This document shows positions 24,713-34,086 of a DNA stretch of 64,000 bases, one piece after another. The translations under genes were made by a program, and so were the position numbers. This DNA comes from Eleftheria terrae (GTDB lineage Bacteria > Pseudomonadota > Gammaproteobacteria > Burkholderiales > Burkholderiaceae_C): positions 124,001 through 188,000 of the forward strand of contig NZ_CP106953.1 of assembly GCF_030419005.1 (NCBI RefSeq). Reading direction: 5' to 3'. Each line of letters starts with the position of its first letter. Within the stretch, counting starts at the first letter, position 1. The notes below the pieces were generated by a model. It was not told the origin of the DNA. It worked only from the letters and a program-made list of their open reading frames with translations, and did no database searches.

Positions 24713-26215
24713 TCAGGCCGGCGAGCGCCCGGCGGGCCGGCTGCCGGCACGCAGGTAGAGGCGTCGGTCGAACAGGCGACCGAAGGTGAACAAGCTGCCC
24801 AGCATGCCGCCGACGCTGGAGAGCTGGTTCACCGTGCGCACCGCCTCCAGTGCGAACTGCTGCACCACCTCGCGCTCGCTCACTTCCACGCCTTCGCTGA
24901 CCTTGGACAGGCGATGCAGGACATAGAGTCCGGCCAGGCCCGAGGCGACCAAAAGAAACTCCCAGTGGGTGAAGGCGATCACTGCCCAGTCGTTGAGGCC
25001 GTTGCCACTCCAGTCGAGCACCAGCGAGAGCTTGAGGCCGGCGTCTTCCAGCCATTGTGCGGCGGCGCCCCCGGCCAGCGGCGCCAGGCCGCCGAACAGC
25101 GCCCCGGTCAGGCTGATGGCGGCCAGGTAGGCCGTAGCCTGGCCATGCGGCGCGAGCTTCAGCCCAATGTTGCCGTTGGCCAGCCCGATGCCGCCCGCGG
25201 CAGCCCCCATCACGATGTGCAGCAGGTACAGCAGCGGCAGCGTGAAGGCGTGCCGGCTTGGCTCGGCGGCGAAGGCCAGTGCCAGCAGGCAGGCGAACCA
25301 GGCCGGCAGCGCGACGGACAGGATGCCCTTGTTGGATAGCCGGTCCGAAATCCGGCCCCAGGCATACAGCGTGAGCGCGTTCGCCACCTGGCTGACCACC
25401 CACAGGGTGGTGACCGTGCCGAGTGGCAGGCCCAGCTGCTCCATCAAATACACCGTCAGGAAAGGCGCGGCGAAGCTGGAGGCCGCGTTCCAGCCCGCGG
25501 TGAACACCAGGAAGTGGCGGAAATTGTGGTCCGAGAACGGCAGCTTCAGACGCGACCACACGCTGCCGTGGGCCCAGGCGGGCGGCATGCGGGGCTCCGG
25601 CGTGCGGGCCAGGTAGCTGCAGCTGATGAAGCCGGCGGCCGCGCCGAGTGCCAGGCAGGCGGCATAGGCCCACGTCTTGTCTTCGACGGGCGCGTGGTCG
25701 ATGAACAGGCCGCCGGCCAGCGTGCCGATGCAGGCGGCGGCCGTGCCCCAGAACAGCCGCCTCGAGAAGAAGGCGCCCAGGCCGTCGCGCGGCAGCAGCT
25801 GGTGTAGCCAGGAGTTGAGCGAGCAGGCGCAGGTGGAGCCGAGTGCCGAGATGGCGGTATGGGCCAGGATCAGCAGGCCCAGCTGGGTCGACGCATCGGA
25901 CAGGAAGGGCAGCAAGGCGAGCAGGAGCACCAGGGCGCGCGCAGCGGCCAGCGTGGATACCGCGATGCGGCGGCGCTGCCCGACGCGCTCGACCAGCACG
26001 ATGGCGGGCAGCTGCACCGCCTGCATCAGCAGCGGAATGGCCGCGAGCAGCCCCACATGCACCGGCCGGGCCCCGAGGGCGAGGGCAAAGCCAACCAGGA
26101 TGACCCCGCCATGCAGCGAGCCCGCCAGGCTGCCCCAGGCCGCATCGCGGACCAGGTGCTGCTGGCCCCGAGCGACTTCCGCCGCGGTGAGGGGTGTGTC
26201 GGCCGTAGGGCGCAT
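24713..26215 (-). CDS. MFS transporter with C-terminal extension
   Basis: A 500-residue membrane protein. Twelve segments are visible from LHGGVILVGFALALGARPVH to HWEFLLVASGLAGLYVLHRL. The cytoplasmic loop 2-3 reads ERVGQRRRIAVSTLAAARAL. A ~90-residue C-terminal tail (VEVSEREVVQQFALEAVRTV onward) extends past the last segment and is hydrophilic, longer than usual. The MFS subgroup is not certain. It is tail-to-tail with the previous gene, with zero bases between stops. The start at 26215 is taken at the first plausible Met; the frame upstream is non-protein-like. Confidence 0.82.
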   Translation of the reverse strand: MRPTADTPLTAAEVARGQQHLVRDAAWGSLAGSLHGGVILVGFALALGARPVHVGLLAAIPLLMQAVQLPAIVLVERVGQRRRIAVSTLAAARALVLLLALLPFLSDASTQLGLLILAHTAISALGSTCACSLNSWLHQLLPRDGLGAFFSRRLFWGTAAACIGTLAGGLFIDHAPVEDKTWAYAACLALGAAAGFISCSYLARTPEPRMPPAWAHGSVWSRLKLPFSDHNFRHFLVFTAGWNAASSFAAPFLTVYLMEQLGLPLGTVTTLWVVSQVANALTLYAWGRISDRLSNKGILSVALPAWFACLLALAFAAEPSRHAFTLPLLYLLHIVMGAAAGGIGLANGNIGLKLAPHGQATAYLAAISLTGALFGGLAPLAGGAAAQWLEDAGLKLSLVLDWSGNGLNDWAVIAFTHWEFLLVASGLAGLYVLHRLSKVSEGVEVSEREVVQQFALEAVRTVNQLSSVGGMLGSLFTFGRLFDRRLYLRAGSRPAGRSPA

Positions 26216-26481
26216 GAGGCGGAGGTGGCAAGGCGAATGCCGGCCAGCCCCCCGCGTTGCCGCGATGGCGCCGCCGCCCTGCGCGCCATGTCGTTGCCTT
26301 GCGGCTGGTGCAGCGCCGCTGCCGAGGAAGGTCGTGCCGGGACCGGACAGTGGTGCGATGACCGCCCCTGATGACGCGTTTGGTCGTTCCCTGCGTGGCA
26401 TGGCGCCTGCATTCATCCTGCAGCGGTGCGGATGTTGCGAAACGTTATCGCGCTAGCCGGTCCTCTCCAACACACAACACG

Positions 26482-28641
26482 ATGAAGCAGAACAAGAAAT
26501 CGATGCAGCGCGACGCCCGGGCTCGCGCCGGGATCCGGACGCTGTGGCAGGCGGCGGCGGTGGCCGGTTCGCTGGTGCTGGCCGCCTGCGGCGGTGGCGG
26601 GTCCTCCGGATCGGGCGGCACACCGACCGAAAACGCGGCCACCCAGGAATACACCCCGCTGCATCCGGCCGGCACCGCGCCGCTGGAGACCCTGCAATAC
26701 CGCGAAGCCGACGGCACGCTGGTGACCTTCATGGGAGCCCGGCCGACCGAGCGCCACGCCCGCGAACGGGGCGAAGCCTGGGACGCGCCGGACAGCGGGC
26801 CGGGCCGCTACCTGACCTTTCCCAGCTTCTACTTCCAGCACCGCACCTTTGGCCTCGAGATTCGCGACGAAGTGCCGGCCGGGCGCCAGCGCATCGAAGT
26901 GATCCTGCATGTCAACGACGGCAGCTTCGACGGCACCACCTTCAGCCTGTTCCGCAACATCAACAACCCCGAGGTGCGCGACTTCGGCTGGTCGCTGAAC
27001 TACGGCTTCAACAACCCCGAGGGCAAGCCGCTGTGCCACGCCGGCCAGCGCGTGTGCCGGATGCAGTTCACCTCGAACTGGCGCACCTCGCCGCACAGCC
27101 CGCTGAAGGTGGGCGACAAGATCGAACTGGCCCCGGCGCCGCGCCTGAAGAGCCCGGCCATCGATGGCGGCGGCGAGCGCTACTACTCCTTCGAGCAGCT
27201 CTACGTGGTGGGCGTCGGCCTGCGCCCCTGGTATGGCATCGCGCCCAACCTCGATTCCGAGCCGCTGCCCGAAGCCACCCTGCTCGGCGGGCAAGCGAGC
27301 GTCTCGTACAACTATTCCGAGGAACCGCACCGCCTGTTCCAGCAGATGGCGAACAACATCGGCATCGGCAACACCCAGCGCTTTGTCGAAGGGCGGCGGC
27401 TCTTCCATACCTCGTTCGCGGACGGCACCCATTCCGAACACCCGAAGGTCAACCCGGTCTTCACCGCCCATGTGGGCCAGCTGGGCCCGCGCTTCAACCA
27501 GGCCCGCTGCATTGAATGCCACACCGCGAACGGGCGCAGCGCGCCCATGCAGCCCGGTGAGCGGCTCGACACCTTGTCGGTCTTCACCGGCGTGGTGGGC
27601 GCCGGGGGGGAGGTGAAGCCAGACCCGACCTACGGCTGGAACATCCAGCAGCAGGCGGCCGATCCGGCGGCAGCCGACCATGGAGTGACGCTGAGGTCCT
27701 TCGAAAGCACCCGGCGCACGCTCAGCGGCGGCGAGCAGGTGGAGTTGCTGAAGCCGGTCTACGACTTCCGCGGGCCGCGGCCGGCCGCCTACTCGGTGCG
27801 GCAGGCACCGCAGGTCATCGGCTTGGGCCTGCTCGAGGCGGTGGACGAAACCACCGTGCTCGCACTGGCCGACCCGGCGGACCGCGACGGCGACGGGGTG
27901 CGCGGCATCGCGCAGTGGGTGCGCGATCCCGAGACCGGCCGGCGCCTGCTTGGCCGCTTCGGCTGGAAGGCGACCAAGGCCAGCTTGCGCCAGCAAGTGG
28001 GCGATGCGCTGGTGCAGGACATGGGCGTCACCTCGCCGGTGTTCCCGTCGCGCGACTGCCAGCGCGGCGGCGCCGATTGCCGTCGGCCGCAGGGCCCGGT
28101 GGCGGTGTCGGAGCAGGAGGTGCAACGCATGTCGCAGTACCTCTCCTTGATTGGCGTGCCGGCCCAGCGCAGCCTGCGCAGCGGCTATCCCGAGGGCATC
28201 CGCGTGCCGCCGGAGCACGAAGTCGATCCGGCCCGCATCACGCGTGGCAGCGCACTGTTCGCGCAGGCCCGCTGCACCGCTTGCCACCGGCCGCAGCTGA
28301 GCACCGGCAAGCACCACCCGCTGGCCGAACTGCGTGAGCAGGTCATTCGCCCCTATACCGACCTGCTGCTGCACGACATGGGACCGGGACTGGCCGACGG
28401 CCTGCCGCAGGGACAGGCCAGCGGCGCGATGTGGCGCACCCCGCCGCTGTGGGGCCTGGGCCTGTTGCGCCATGTGCAGAACGGCGAGCAGAACGTGCGC
28501 TATCTGCATGACGGCCGTGCCCGCAACCTGCTGGAAGCCATCCTCTGGCATGGCGGCGAAGCCGAGGGCGCCCGCATGCGCTTCGAGGCCTACTCGAAGG
28601 ACGAGCGGGACGCCTTGCTGGCCTTCCTCGGTTCGCTCTGA
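26482..28641 (+). CDS. Di-heme thiol oxidoreductase-like lipoprotein (DUF1111) with N-terminal extension
   Basis: A 719-residue exported lipoprotein: signal ending LVLAACGGGG (lipobox LAAC). Two CXXCH heme sites are visible, RCIECHTANGR near the middle and RCTACHRPQ toward the end. The region from GRFGWKATKASLRQQVGDAL to DMGVTSPVFPSRDC is diagnostic of the DUF1111 di-heme family, related to the MauG/CcpA peroxidases. About 250 residues before the first heme (LTFPSFYFQHRTFGLEIRDE, LHVNDGSFDGTTFSLFRNIN) form a beta-rich domain not part of the usual core. Its electron partner and substrate are unknown. The gene stands alone. Confidence 0.85.
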   Translation: MKQNKKSMQRDARARAGIRTLWQAAAVAGSLVLAACGGGGSSGSGGTPTENAATQEYTPLHPAGTAPLETLQYREADGTLVTFMGARPTERHARERGEAWDAPDSGPGRYLTFPSFYFQHRTFGLEIRDEVPAGRQRIEVILHVNDGSFDGTTFSLFRNINNPEVRDFGWSLNYGFNNPEGKPLCHAGQRVCRMQFTSNWRTSPHSPLKVGDKIELAPAPRLKSPAIDGGGERYYSFEQLYVVGVGLRPWYGIAPNLDSEPLPEATLLGGQASVSYNYSEEPHRLFQQMANNIGIGNTQRFVEGRRLFHTSFADGTHSEHPKVNPVFTAHVGQLGPRFNQARCIECHTANGRSAPMQPGERLDTLSVFTGVVGAGGEVKPDPTYGWNIQQQAADPAAADHGVTLRSFESTRRTLSGGEQVELLKPVYDFRGPRPAAYSVRQAPQVIGLGLLEAVDETTVLALADPADRDGDGVRGIAQWVRDPETGRRLLGRFGWKATKASLRQQVGDALVQDMGVTSPVFPSRDCQRGGADCRRPQGPVAVSEQEVQRMSQYLSLIGVPAQRSLRSGYPEGIRVPPEHEVDPARITRGSALFAQARCTACHRPQLSTGKHHPLAELREQVIRPYTDLLLHDMGPGLADGLPQGQASGAMWRTPPLWGLGLLRHVQNGEQNVRYLHDGRARNLLEAILWHGGEAEGARMRFEAYSKDERDALLAFLGSL

Positions 28642-29605
28642 GCACCGCGGCGGGGTGTGCCGGGGCCGCATAGCGCCGGGCACCTCCTCGTCGCCGCGGC
28701 GCGGCGGGAAGGTCCGCGTGCCGCTGCCGCGGGCTGATGGCAGTCGGCGCGCTCCTCGGCGTGGGCGGCCAGGGAGTCGCAGCCCACGGAAGGGCCTGCT
28801 CCGCCGCGGCGACCCGGGCGGCCGCCCCGGGAGACGGGATGCAGGGCTGCGGTGCGTGAGGAGTAGCGGTACAAGCACCAGGCACCACCACCGAAAGCAC
28901 GAGGCACCACAGCAGGATCGAGCGCCGGCAGGGCGCGGCACGCCAGCGGCATGCCAAGGACGGACGCTCCCGACGAGCGTCTGGCGTCCGCCCGATGCGC
29001 AAGGCTTTGCTGCGAGCCCCTGGCCTGCGGTGTCTGCCTCACTGACAGCAGACGCTCGCTGTCCCCATGGGCCACGGCCCCCTGATGGTTGGGGACGCCA
29101 CATCCATTGCTGAACAGCAGCAATCAGCAAATCGTCCTTCAGGCCATCGAAGAATGAGCGGGCGCCTCTTTCACATGGAAGCTGCCGGATAGAGCAGCAG
29201 CGGCGCAAGAAAGGCCGGGGCGTGCGCCGTCACGCAGTTCGGGGACAACGGCGCATCGGCCGGGTCCGCGCGCTCGGCTGGGGGCACAGGGGCGCCGTTG
29301 CCAAGGCGGCAGCGCAGCGGCAGCAATGCGTTGAACCGGCATGCGGGGCGCGTGAGCCGCAATGGCCACCTCATGGGCCTCGGACGGATTCGCCATGGCG
29401 GACTGCGGCACGCTGCCCCGCCGGTTTCGCGGCGCTTGCCTGTCACACGGCGGAGCAGGCAGCGGCCCACCGGCGCGGCATTGCCGGCGCACCATGGACG
29501 AGTGAGGATGCATATCCGGAATTCGTCCTTCCCTGTGGGGAACGATCGCGCTAAGTTGTGCGCAAGCCAGCCGGAACGAGGCGCTTCAGCAGCGCGCTGC
29601 CCACC
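28642..29605. other. Long non-coding stretch
   Basis: About 960 bases without a convincing gene; open frames exist but run into neighbouring genes on the wrong strand and have random-like composition. A perfect 7-bp hairpin (GACGCTC/GAGCGTC, 28963-28981) with a 5-base loop is the only clear structure. No rRNA, tRNA or IS is recognised. Confidence 0.5.
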
Positions 29606-29830
29606 ATGAACTCCACCGCCCACATCATCGACTTCACCGCTGCGCGGCAGCGCGTCTTGACCGCGCGCCGCCGCCGGGAACACGCGCTCCTCCGCGCGCG
29701 CTACCTGGCCCTGACCCAGCTTGCCTGCCACTGGCTCCCCGGCAGTCGCCCAGGCGGCCATTTGGCCGGTCGGGGTCCGCACGACACGGTCTGGTGGACA
29801 GCACCGGCGCGGCAGGGCCTCCAGCGCTGA
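29606..29830 (+). CDS. Small basic hypothetical protein (74 aa)
   Basis: The frame starting at 29606 gives MNSTAHIIDFTAARQRVLTA followed by an Arg-rich helix (RRRREHALLRARYLALTQLA) and a short tail. The N-terminal half reads like a genuine small protein; the tail is less convincing. There is no clear ribosome site. It overlaps nothing and ends nine bases before the XRE-cupin gene start, so it may be co-transcribed with it. Function unknown. Confidence 0.4.
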   Translation: MNSTAHIIDFTAARQRVLTARRRREHALLRARYLALTQLACHWLPGSRPGGHLAGRGPHDTVWWTAPARQGLQR

Positions 29831-29838
29831 ATCGACGC

Positions 29839-30540
29839 ATGGACGACGGACCCCACGGCAGGTCATCGCCGCTGCAGCGGCCGGAAGACGCAGAAGGCCG
29901 AAGCCGTCGCTCCGGTGGCAAGACGCCGCGTGCCTCCTCGCCGGGCCCCCGCCATCCCTCACCGCTCGGCCTTGCCGCGCTGGTGGGTGACAACGTCAAG
30001 CTGCTGCGCCGGCAGCGCCGCTGGTCGCTGGATCAGCTGGCATCGGCCAGCAGCGTGTCGCGGGCCATGCTGGGGCAGATCGAGCTGGGACGCAGCGTGC
30101 CGAGCATCAAGACCTTGTGGCTCATCGCCCACGCTTTCGATGTGTCGGTCTCGTGGTTCCTGGAGCCTCGGCAGACCGCTTCTGCGGTGGTGCTGCCGGT
30201 GGATCCGCTCGCGCTGGTCCCGCTCCCTGCAGGCGCCGGGCATCGGCGGGCGCTGTTCGTCGAGCAGGGGCCGCGCTATGCCGACCTGCATGAATTGCGG
30301 CTCGCCCGCGGGGCCACCGCGGAACTGCCCGCCGAGGACCGGCGCGCGCTGGTCAACGTGATGGTGGTGAAGGGGGCGCTCGACATCCTCATTGGCTCAT
30401 GGGGGCACCGGCTGTCCTGGCGCGAAGTGGTGCAGTTCGAAGGGCAGGACCGCGTGCTGTGCCACAACGCCGACGACGGCGAGACCGTGGCCGTCTGGGT
30501 GTCCCAGCCGCTGCATCCGCGTGCCACGGTGAAGGTGTGA
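29839..30540 (+). CDS. XRE-family regulator with C-terminal cupin domain
   Basis: A 233-residue transcription factor. After a disordered basic N-terminus (~40 residues), a helix-turn-helix is clear: GDNVKLLRRQRRWSLDQLAS, SSVSRAMLGQIELGRSVPSI and KTLWLIAHAFDVSVSWFLEP. The C-terminal half is a cupin-like sensor (LHELRLARGATAELPAEDRR, VMVVKGALDILIG, LSWREVVQFEGQDRVL). This XRE-cupin architecture usually represses genes of amino-acid or small-molecule metabolism and binds an effector in the cupin. Start is ATG 29839; GTG 29794 is possible. Its targets are not known. Confidence 0.85.
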   Translation: MDDGPHGRSSPLQRPEDAEGRSRRSGGKTPRASSPGPRHPSPLGLAALVGDNVKLLRRQRRWSLDQLASASSVSRAMLGQIELGRSVPSIKTLWLIAHAFDVSVSWFLEPRQTASAVVLPVDPLALVPLPAGAGHRRALFVEQGPRYADLHELRLARGATAELPAEDRRALVNVMVVKGALDILIGSWGHRLSWREVVQFEGQDRVLCHNADDGETVAVWVSQPLHPRATVKV

Positions 30541-30642
30541 GGCGCCCGTCCCTGGCGGCTGGACGGGCCGGCGCCAGTCCGGCGGTTCGTTGCCAGGCCA
30601 GGCTGTCGCCTTGCGGTGGCGGGCAGGCCGCCGCCGCCCGGA

Positions 30643-31074
30643 TCAATGCATGCAGACCATCAGCGGTGCAGAGCCGCACATCATGGTCATCGGCATGCCG
30701 CAGGCCATCATGCGGGTCATCATGTCGTTGCACAGCGACATCATCTCCATCGGCATCATGTCGCCGCCCATCATGGTGCAGCGCATGCCCTCGGCGGTCA
30801 TCTCGCAGTTCATCTTGGGCATCATCGGCATGCCACAGACCATCATCATCGGCATGCCGTTGCAGGTCATCATGCAGGGCATGCCCTTGGCCATCATGTT
30901 GTTCAGCATGTCGCAGCAGTCGCGCATCATGCCCATCGACATGCCGTCGGTCGGGGTCATGGTGCAGCTCAGGCCCTCATCCGTCATCTCGGTGCTCATG
31001 TGGCACATCATCGGGCTCATCATCATGCCCATCGCCGGGGTATCGGTCATCGGCATCGTCATCATCGCTTTCAT
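30643..31074 (-). CDS. Methionine/cysteine-rich cytosolic protein, candidate Cu(I)/soft-metal binder
   Basis: A 143-residue protein with 51 Met (36%) and 13 Cys. CCAGGAGC precedes the ATG, and almost every third codon position is G or C, so this strand is the coding one. There is no signal peptide. Two tandem units of ~55 residues align: EMTDEGLSCTMTPTDGMSMG followed by MMRDCCDMLNNMMAKGMP, and EMTAEGMRCTMMGGDMMPME followed by MMSLCNDMMTRMMACGMP. Each ends in a MxMMxxC cluster. Dense Met/Cys is known in proteins that buffer Cu(I) or Ag(I); that role here is inference. It is monocistronic, with a dyad upstream at 31136-31176. Confidence 0.8.
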   Translation of the reverse strand: MKAMMTMPMTDTPAMGMMMSPMMCHMSTEMTDEGLSCTMTPTDGMSMGMMRDCCDMLNNMMAKGMPCMMTCNGMPMMMVCGMPMMPKMNCEMTAEGMRCTMMGGDMMPMEMMSLCNDMMTRMMACGMPMTMMCGSAPLMVCMH

Positions 31075-31854
31075 GGCAGCTCCTGGAGTGAATGTTGAGA
31101 TCAGCAGAACGCGCGACATCCATCGGGCTTCCCCTGACGCGTTTCTGAAATTTGATCATGTGCTTATGCACGCGTCGAGTAAGCGCGTGCGCCGTCCAGG
31201 GCGATGTCTGTTGCAACGGCGTGCGCGTCCTTGATCGCGGATGGCCTTGCACCGGCCCGGCTCATCGGTGTGCAGACCCGGTGCACAGCGGGTGCGGATG
31301 GAGCAGGCGATGCCCCATTTTCTGCGGGCCGGCTCTTGTGCTTGGCGAGCCGCTCCAGTGGGTGGCCAGGGCCTCCATGGGGCGGAGTCCGCTGGTGCCT
31401 CCGGATCCCGATCCCGGTCTCACCGAGCAGGTGAGGCCGCCGACAAACACCGGCTGCACGCCTCACATGCCGAAGACGGCTGCCGTTGCGAGCCTGCGAG
31501 CGATGGCCCGGCGCTGACGCCAGCCCCACGCCGATGAGGGCGAGCCCCGCTCCCCGCCAGCCGAGGTGCCCCATGCGGGGAACAGGATCGGGCGGGTGGC
31601 TCGCACTGGTGCGCCTGGAACCCGGCGCTCGGCGGCCTCAGCCGAGCCGTTCTTGTGGTGGGCGAGAGTGCTCGCTACCGAAAGACCGGGCCCGGACGAT
31701 GCAGCGACATGCCCCCGCTTCGCGGGGCGACCTGCGCCGTTCGGGCCCCGTTGTCGGCCCCACGGTGTCACGATCCCGCAGGCCTGCACGATGGCCCGAG
31801 TGTTCTCCACGATCGTCTTCGGTCACGAGCGCCGGGCAGAGCCCCCCGCTACCG
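31075..31854. other. Intergenic region upstream of the Met-rich gene
   Basis: About 780 bases with no supported gene. The left 110 bases are AT-richer and include the dyad at 31136-31176; the remainder is GC-rich. A minus-strand stretch near 31520-31574 (GWRGAGLALIGVGLA) resembles a PEP-CTERM membrane anchor, but no intact frame leads into it. Confidence 0.45.
31136..31176. promoter_or_regulatory. Inverted repeat upstream of the Met-rich gene
   Basis: GACGCGT (31136-31142) and ACGCGTC (31170-31176) are perfect inverted arms, 27 AT-rich bases apart, centred about 80 bases before the Met-rich ATG. They could be an operator or part of the promoter. No recognisable CueR- or CopR-type box is present. 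Confidence 0.4.
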
Positions 31855-34086
31855 TCAATACCTCACCCACGTCCGGGTTGCATGGCTCTGCCCGATGCCC
31901 GGCTGGCGCCAGTCGCAGACACCGTTCGGAAACACCGCGGCCAGCCGGGCCGCCTGGGCCGGCGTGAAGACGGCCGGCGCATAGTCGGCCAGGTCGATGC
32001 GCTTGAGGCGGCATTTCAGGATGTCATCGGCCACCGATGCGCCGGCCACCATGCGCGGCGACGGTGTCTTGGGATAGAGCGTGTTGCACACGCCCGGTCC
32101 GTCAAGGGTCGCCGGCTCGCGGTGCCGCACGCGGTCGGTGGCGCTCCAGCAGGCGTCCTCGGCGTCCCGGGGCTTGAGCCGTGCCACCTTGTCCGGCGTC
32201 AGGGGGGCCGGGTCGGCACTCAGGGCGTCCAGCCAGGCCGTCATCAGGTCGAGCCGGGCCACCGCCTGCTGACGAACCAGCTCCACCAGCGCCTGCTGCT
32301 GCGCGGGATCGAGCCCCAACAGCGGTCCAAGCGCCGGGTGAGGCAGGGTCCAGATGACCTGGTTGTCGAAGCGGCCGTTGGCCCGCTTCAACTGCTCCCG
32401 CAGCTTGATGTCGTTGTAGGCGGTATGGATGTCGCCGGCCGGCTCGGCATACGGCCGCAGGTGGAAGATGGGGACGGTGGACAGGCCGCCGCTGCCGGTG
32501 CCCACCCGGCCAAGCTCGTACACCCGCGGCAGCGCGGTGAGGTCGGACACGGTGCGGGCCGTGGCGGGCTCGCCGTCCTGGTCGTAGCCGCCGATCTTTT
32601 CGTTGAGGTCGAGGAACTGTTCCACCGTGATGGCGCCCGAGCGCAGCCCGGTCAGGCCGTACTGCACCCCCACATTGTCCAGCGTGCGTCGCACGAAGCC
32701 GGTATCGGCGTCGCGGCCGAGCGAGGCGGCATTGACGTCATAGATGGAGCAGCGCACCCCCTGCGGGTTGCGCACGGGGTGGTAGATGCGCTGCGGGTCG
32801 CTCAGGCCGCAGGCGGGTTGCACGGCGCCGCTGGTGACGACGATGGCGTCCGCATTGCCGGCATCCCAGTTGCGGCAGGTGTCCTTGAAGTGCCCCTCGA
32901 CAGCGCGCCGCACCTCGTCGGTGGGTGGCGAGTGTGCAAAGTAGCGCTGCAGCAGCCGGCAGTCGGACACCGCCATGGCGGTGCTGAAGACATCCGGAAA
33001 GCTGGCGTCGGCCATCAAGCCGTCCAGGATGCCCGGGTAGTTCTGTGCGATGAGCAACTGCTGGATGGCACCGCCCGAGCCGCCGAGCCCGGCCATCCAG
33101 CGCGGCACGCCATAGTGCTTGGCCACGTGCTCCCGCAGCATCATGGCCGTCTCGGCGGCCAGCGGGTCGTTGACGTTGACCTTGTTGATGTTGAGCGTGG
33201 CGCCGACATAGGCAAAGCCGCGCGCCAGCGCGGTGATGCTCTGGCGATCGAAGTCGGTGGTCTTGAAGACATCATCCACCGAATTGACGCCCTGGTTGTA
33301 CTGCACCCCGGTCGATTCGCCGAAGCGCAGCACCACGCGCTGGTTCCAGCCGGCCGGGTTCCAGGCGCCGGCGGCCTTGGGGTCGTCCAGCACGGCGATG
33401 CGGTAGATCGCACGGTTGAGGGTGCCCGACTCCACCCGGACAATGAAGGGCACGCTGCGGCCGTCGAGCGTCGTGGTGCTGGCCAGGTCGGCCGGCCGGG
33501 GACCAAGCGGAGCCGCGAGTCGCTTGCGTTCGCCGCCAGCGGTGAAATAGAACCAGTCGTAGCGCGTGGCCGCCGAGCAATTGGCGTCCAGCGGCGCGCC
33601 AAGGCCGGCCTCGCGCGTGCGGCACTCGAATGGCGCCAGATGCGGGCCGGAGAAGATCGGCCCCCACAGCGGATGGTTGCGAACCACCACTTGCGCGACG
33701 GTATCGGGCAGGTTGGTGCTGGCCACACGCACCTGGTGCTCGCCGACCGGCAGCCCGGAGACCAGCGCCTCCACCCGCTGGTCGCGGCTGCGCAGCACCT
33801 GTGCCTTGGCCGGAACGCCGTCCACCGTGAAACGCAGCGAGTCGACCGGCACGCCGGCCGGCAGCGTCACGCCGAGGAGGGTACTGCCGCCACTGACCAT
33901 GTCGGCCCGGCCGGACAGCACCTCGGCGGTCAGTAGGGCGGCGTCGGCCTTTGACGCGGTGGCACAGGCGGTGGTGGCAAGGCCGCCGCCCAGCGAGGCG
34001 CACAGCACGGCCGATGCCCAAAGGGAGGTTCGCCGCTGCGCACCCGCCTTGCGACTGGCGCGGCTCCGGAGGTTGAAGAGGTCCAT
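31855..34086 (-). CDS. Secreted DUF6351-like alpha/beta hydrolase
   Basis: A 743-residue exported protein; GGAGA precedes the ATG. An N-terminal signal ends around LATTACATAS, possibly a lipobox. A beta-rich region with LRFTVDGVPAKAQVLRSRDQ follows, then a large hydrolase domain containing WMAGLGGSGGAIQQLL, whose G-x-S-x-G is the likely nucleophile elbow. Several cysteines (ECRTREAG, ANCSAATR, DCRLLQRYF, PACGLSDPQR, RCSIYDVN) suggest disulfides, fitting export. The family resembles DUF6351 proteins, which have no established function to my knowledge. The gene is monocistronic. Confidence 0.72.
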   Translation of the reverse strand: MDLFNLRSRASRKAGAQRRTSLWASAVLCASLGGGLATTACATASKADAALLTAEVLSGRADMVSGGSTLLGVTLPAGVPVDSLRFTVDGVPAKAQVLRSRDQRVEALVSGLPVGEHQVRVASTNLPDTVAQVVVRNHPLWGPIFSGPHLAPFECRTREAGLGAPLDANCSAATRYDWFYFTAGGERKRLAAPLGPRPADLASTTTLDGRSVPFIVRVESGTLNRAIYRIAVLDDPKAAGAWNPAGWNQRVVLRFGESTGVQYNQGVNSVDDVFKTTDFDRQSITALARGFAYVGATLNINKVNVNDPLAAETAMMLREHVAKHYGVPRWMAGLGGSGGAIQQLLIAQNYPGILDGLMADASFPDVFSTAMAVSDCRLLQRYFAHSPPTDEVRRAVEGHFKDTCRNWDAGNADAIVVTSGAVQPACGLSDPQRIYHPVRNPQGVRCSIYDVNAASLGRDADTGFVRRTLDNVGVQYGLTGLRSGAITVEQFLDLNEKIGGYDQDGEPATARTVSDLTALPRVYELGRVGTGSGGLSTVPIFHLRPYAEPAGDIHTAYNDIKLREQLKRANGRFDNQVIWTLPHPALGPLLGLDPAQQQALVELVRQQAVARLDLMTAWLDALSADPAPLTPDKVARLKPRDAEDACWSATDRVRHREPATLDGPGVCNTLYPKTPSPRMVAGASVADDILKCRLKRIDLADYAPAVFTPAQAARLAAVFPNGVCDWRQPGIGQSHATRTWVRY

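Noticed and set aside
28590..29123. Minus-strand open frame in the long gap after the di-heme gene
   Set aside because: It enters the di-heme gene antisense, lacks a ribosome site and shows no protein-like composition.
30616..31098. Histidine-rich plus-strand open frame over the Met-rich gene
   Set aside because: It is the mirror of the real gene: ATG codons read as CAT (His) on the other strand in register. The minus strand has the ribosome site, codon bias and internal duplication.
31164..31574. Minus-strand frame with a PEP-CTERM-like anchor (GAGLALIGVGLA)
   Set aside because: No VPEP motif, no signal peptide and composition like random GC-rich sequence; at best a relic.
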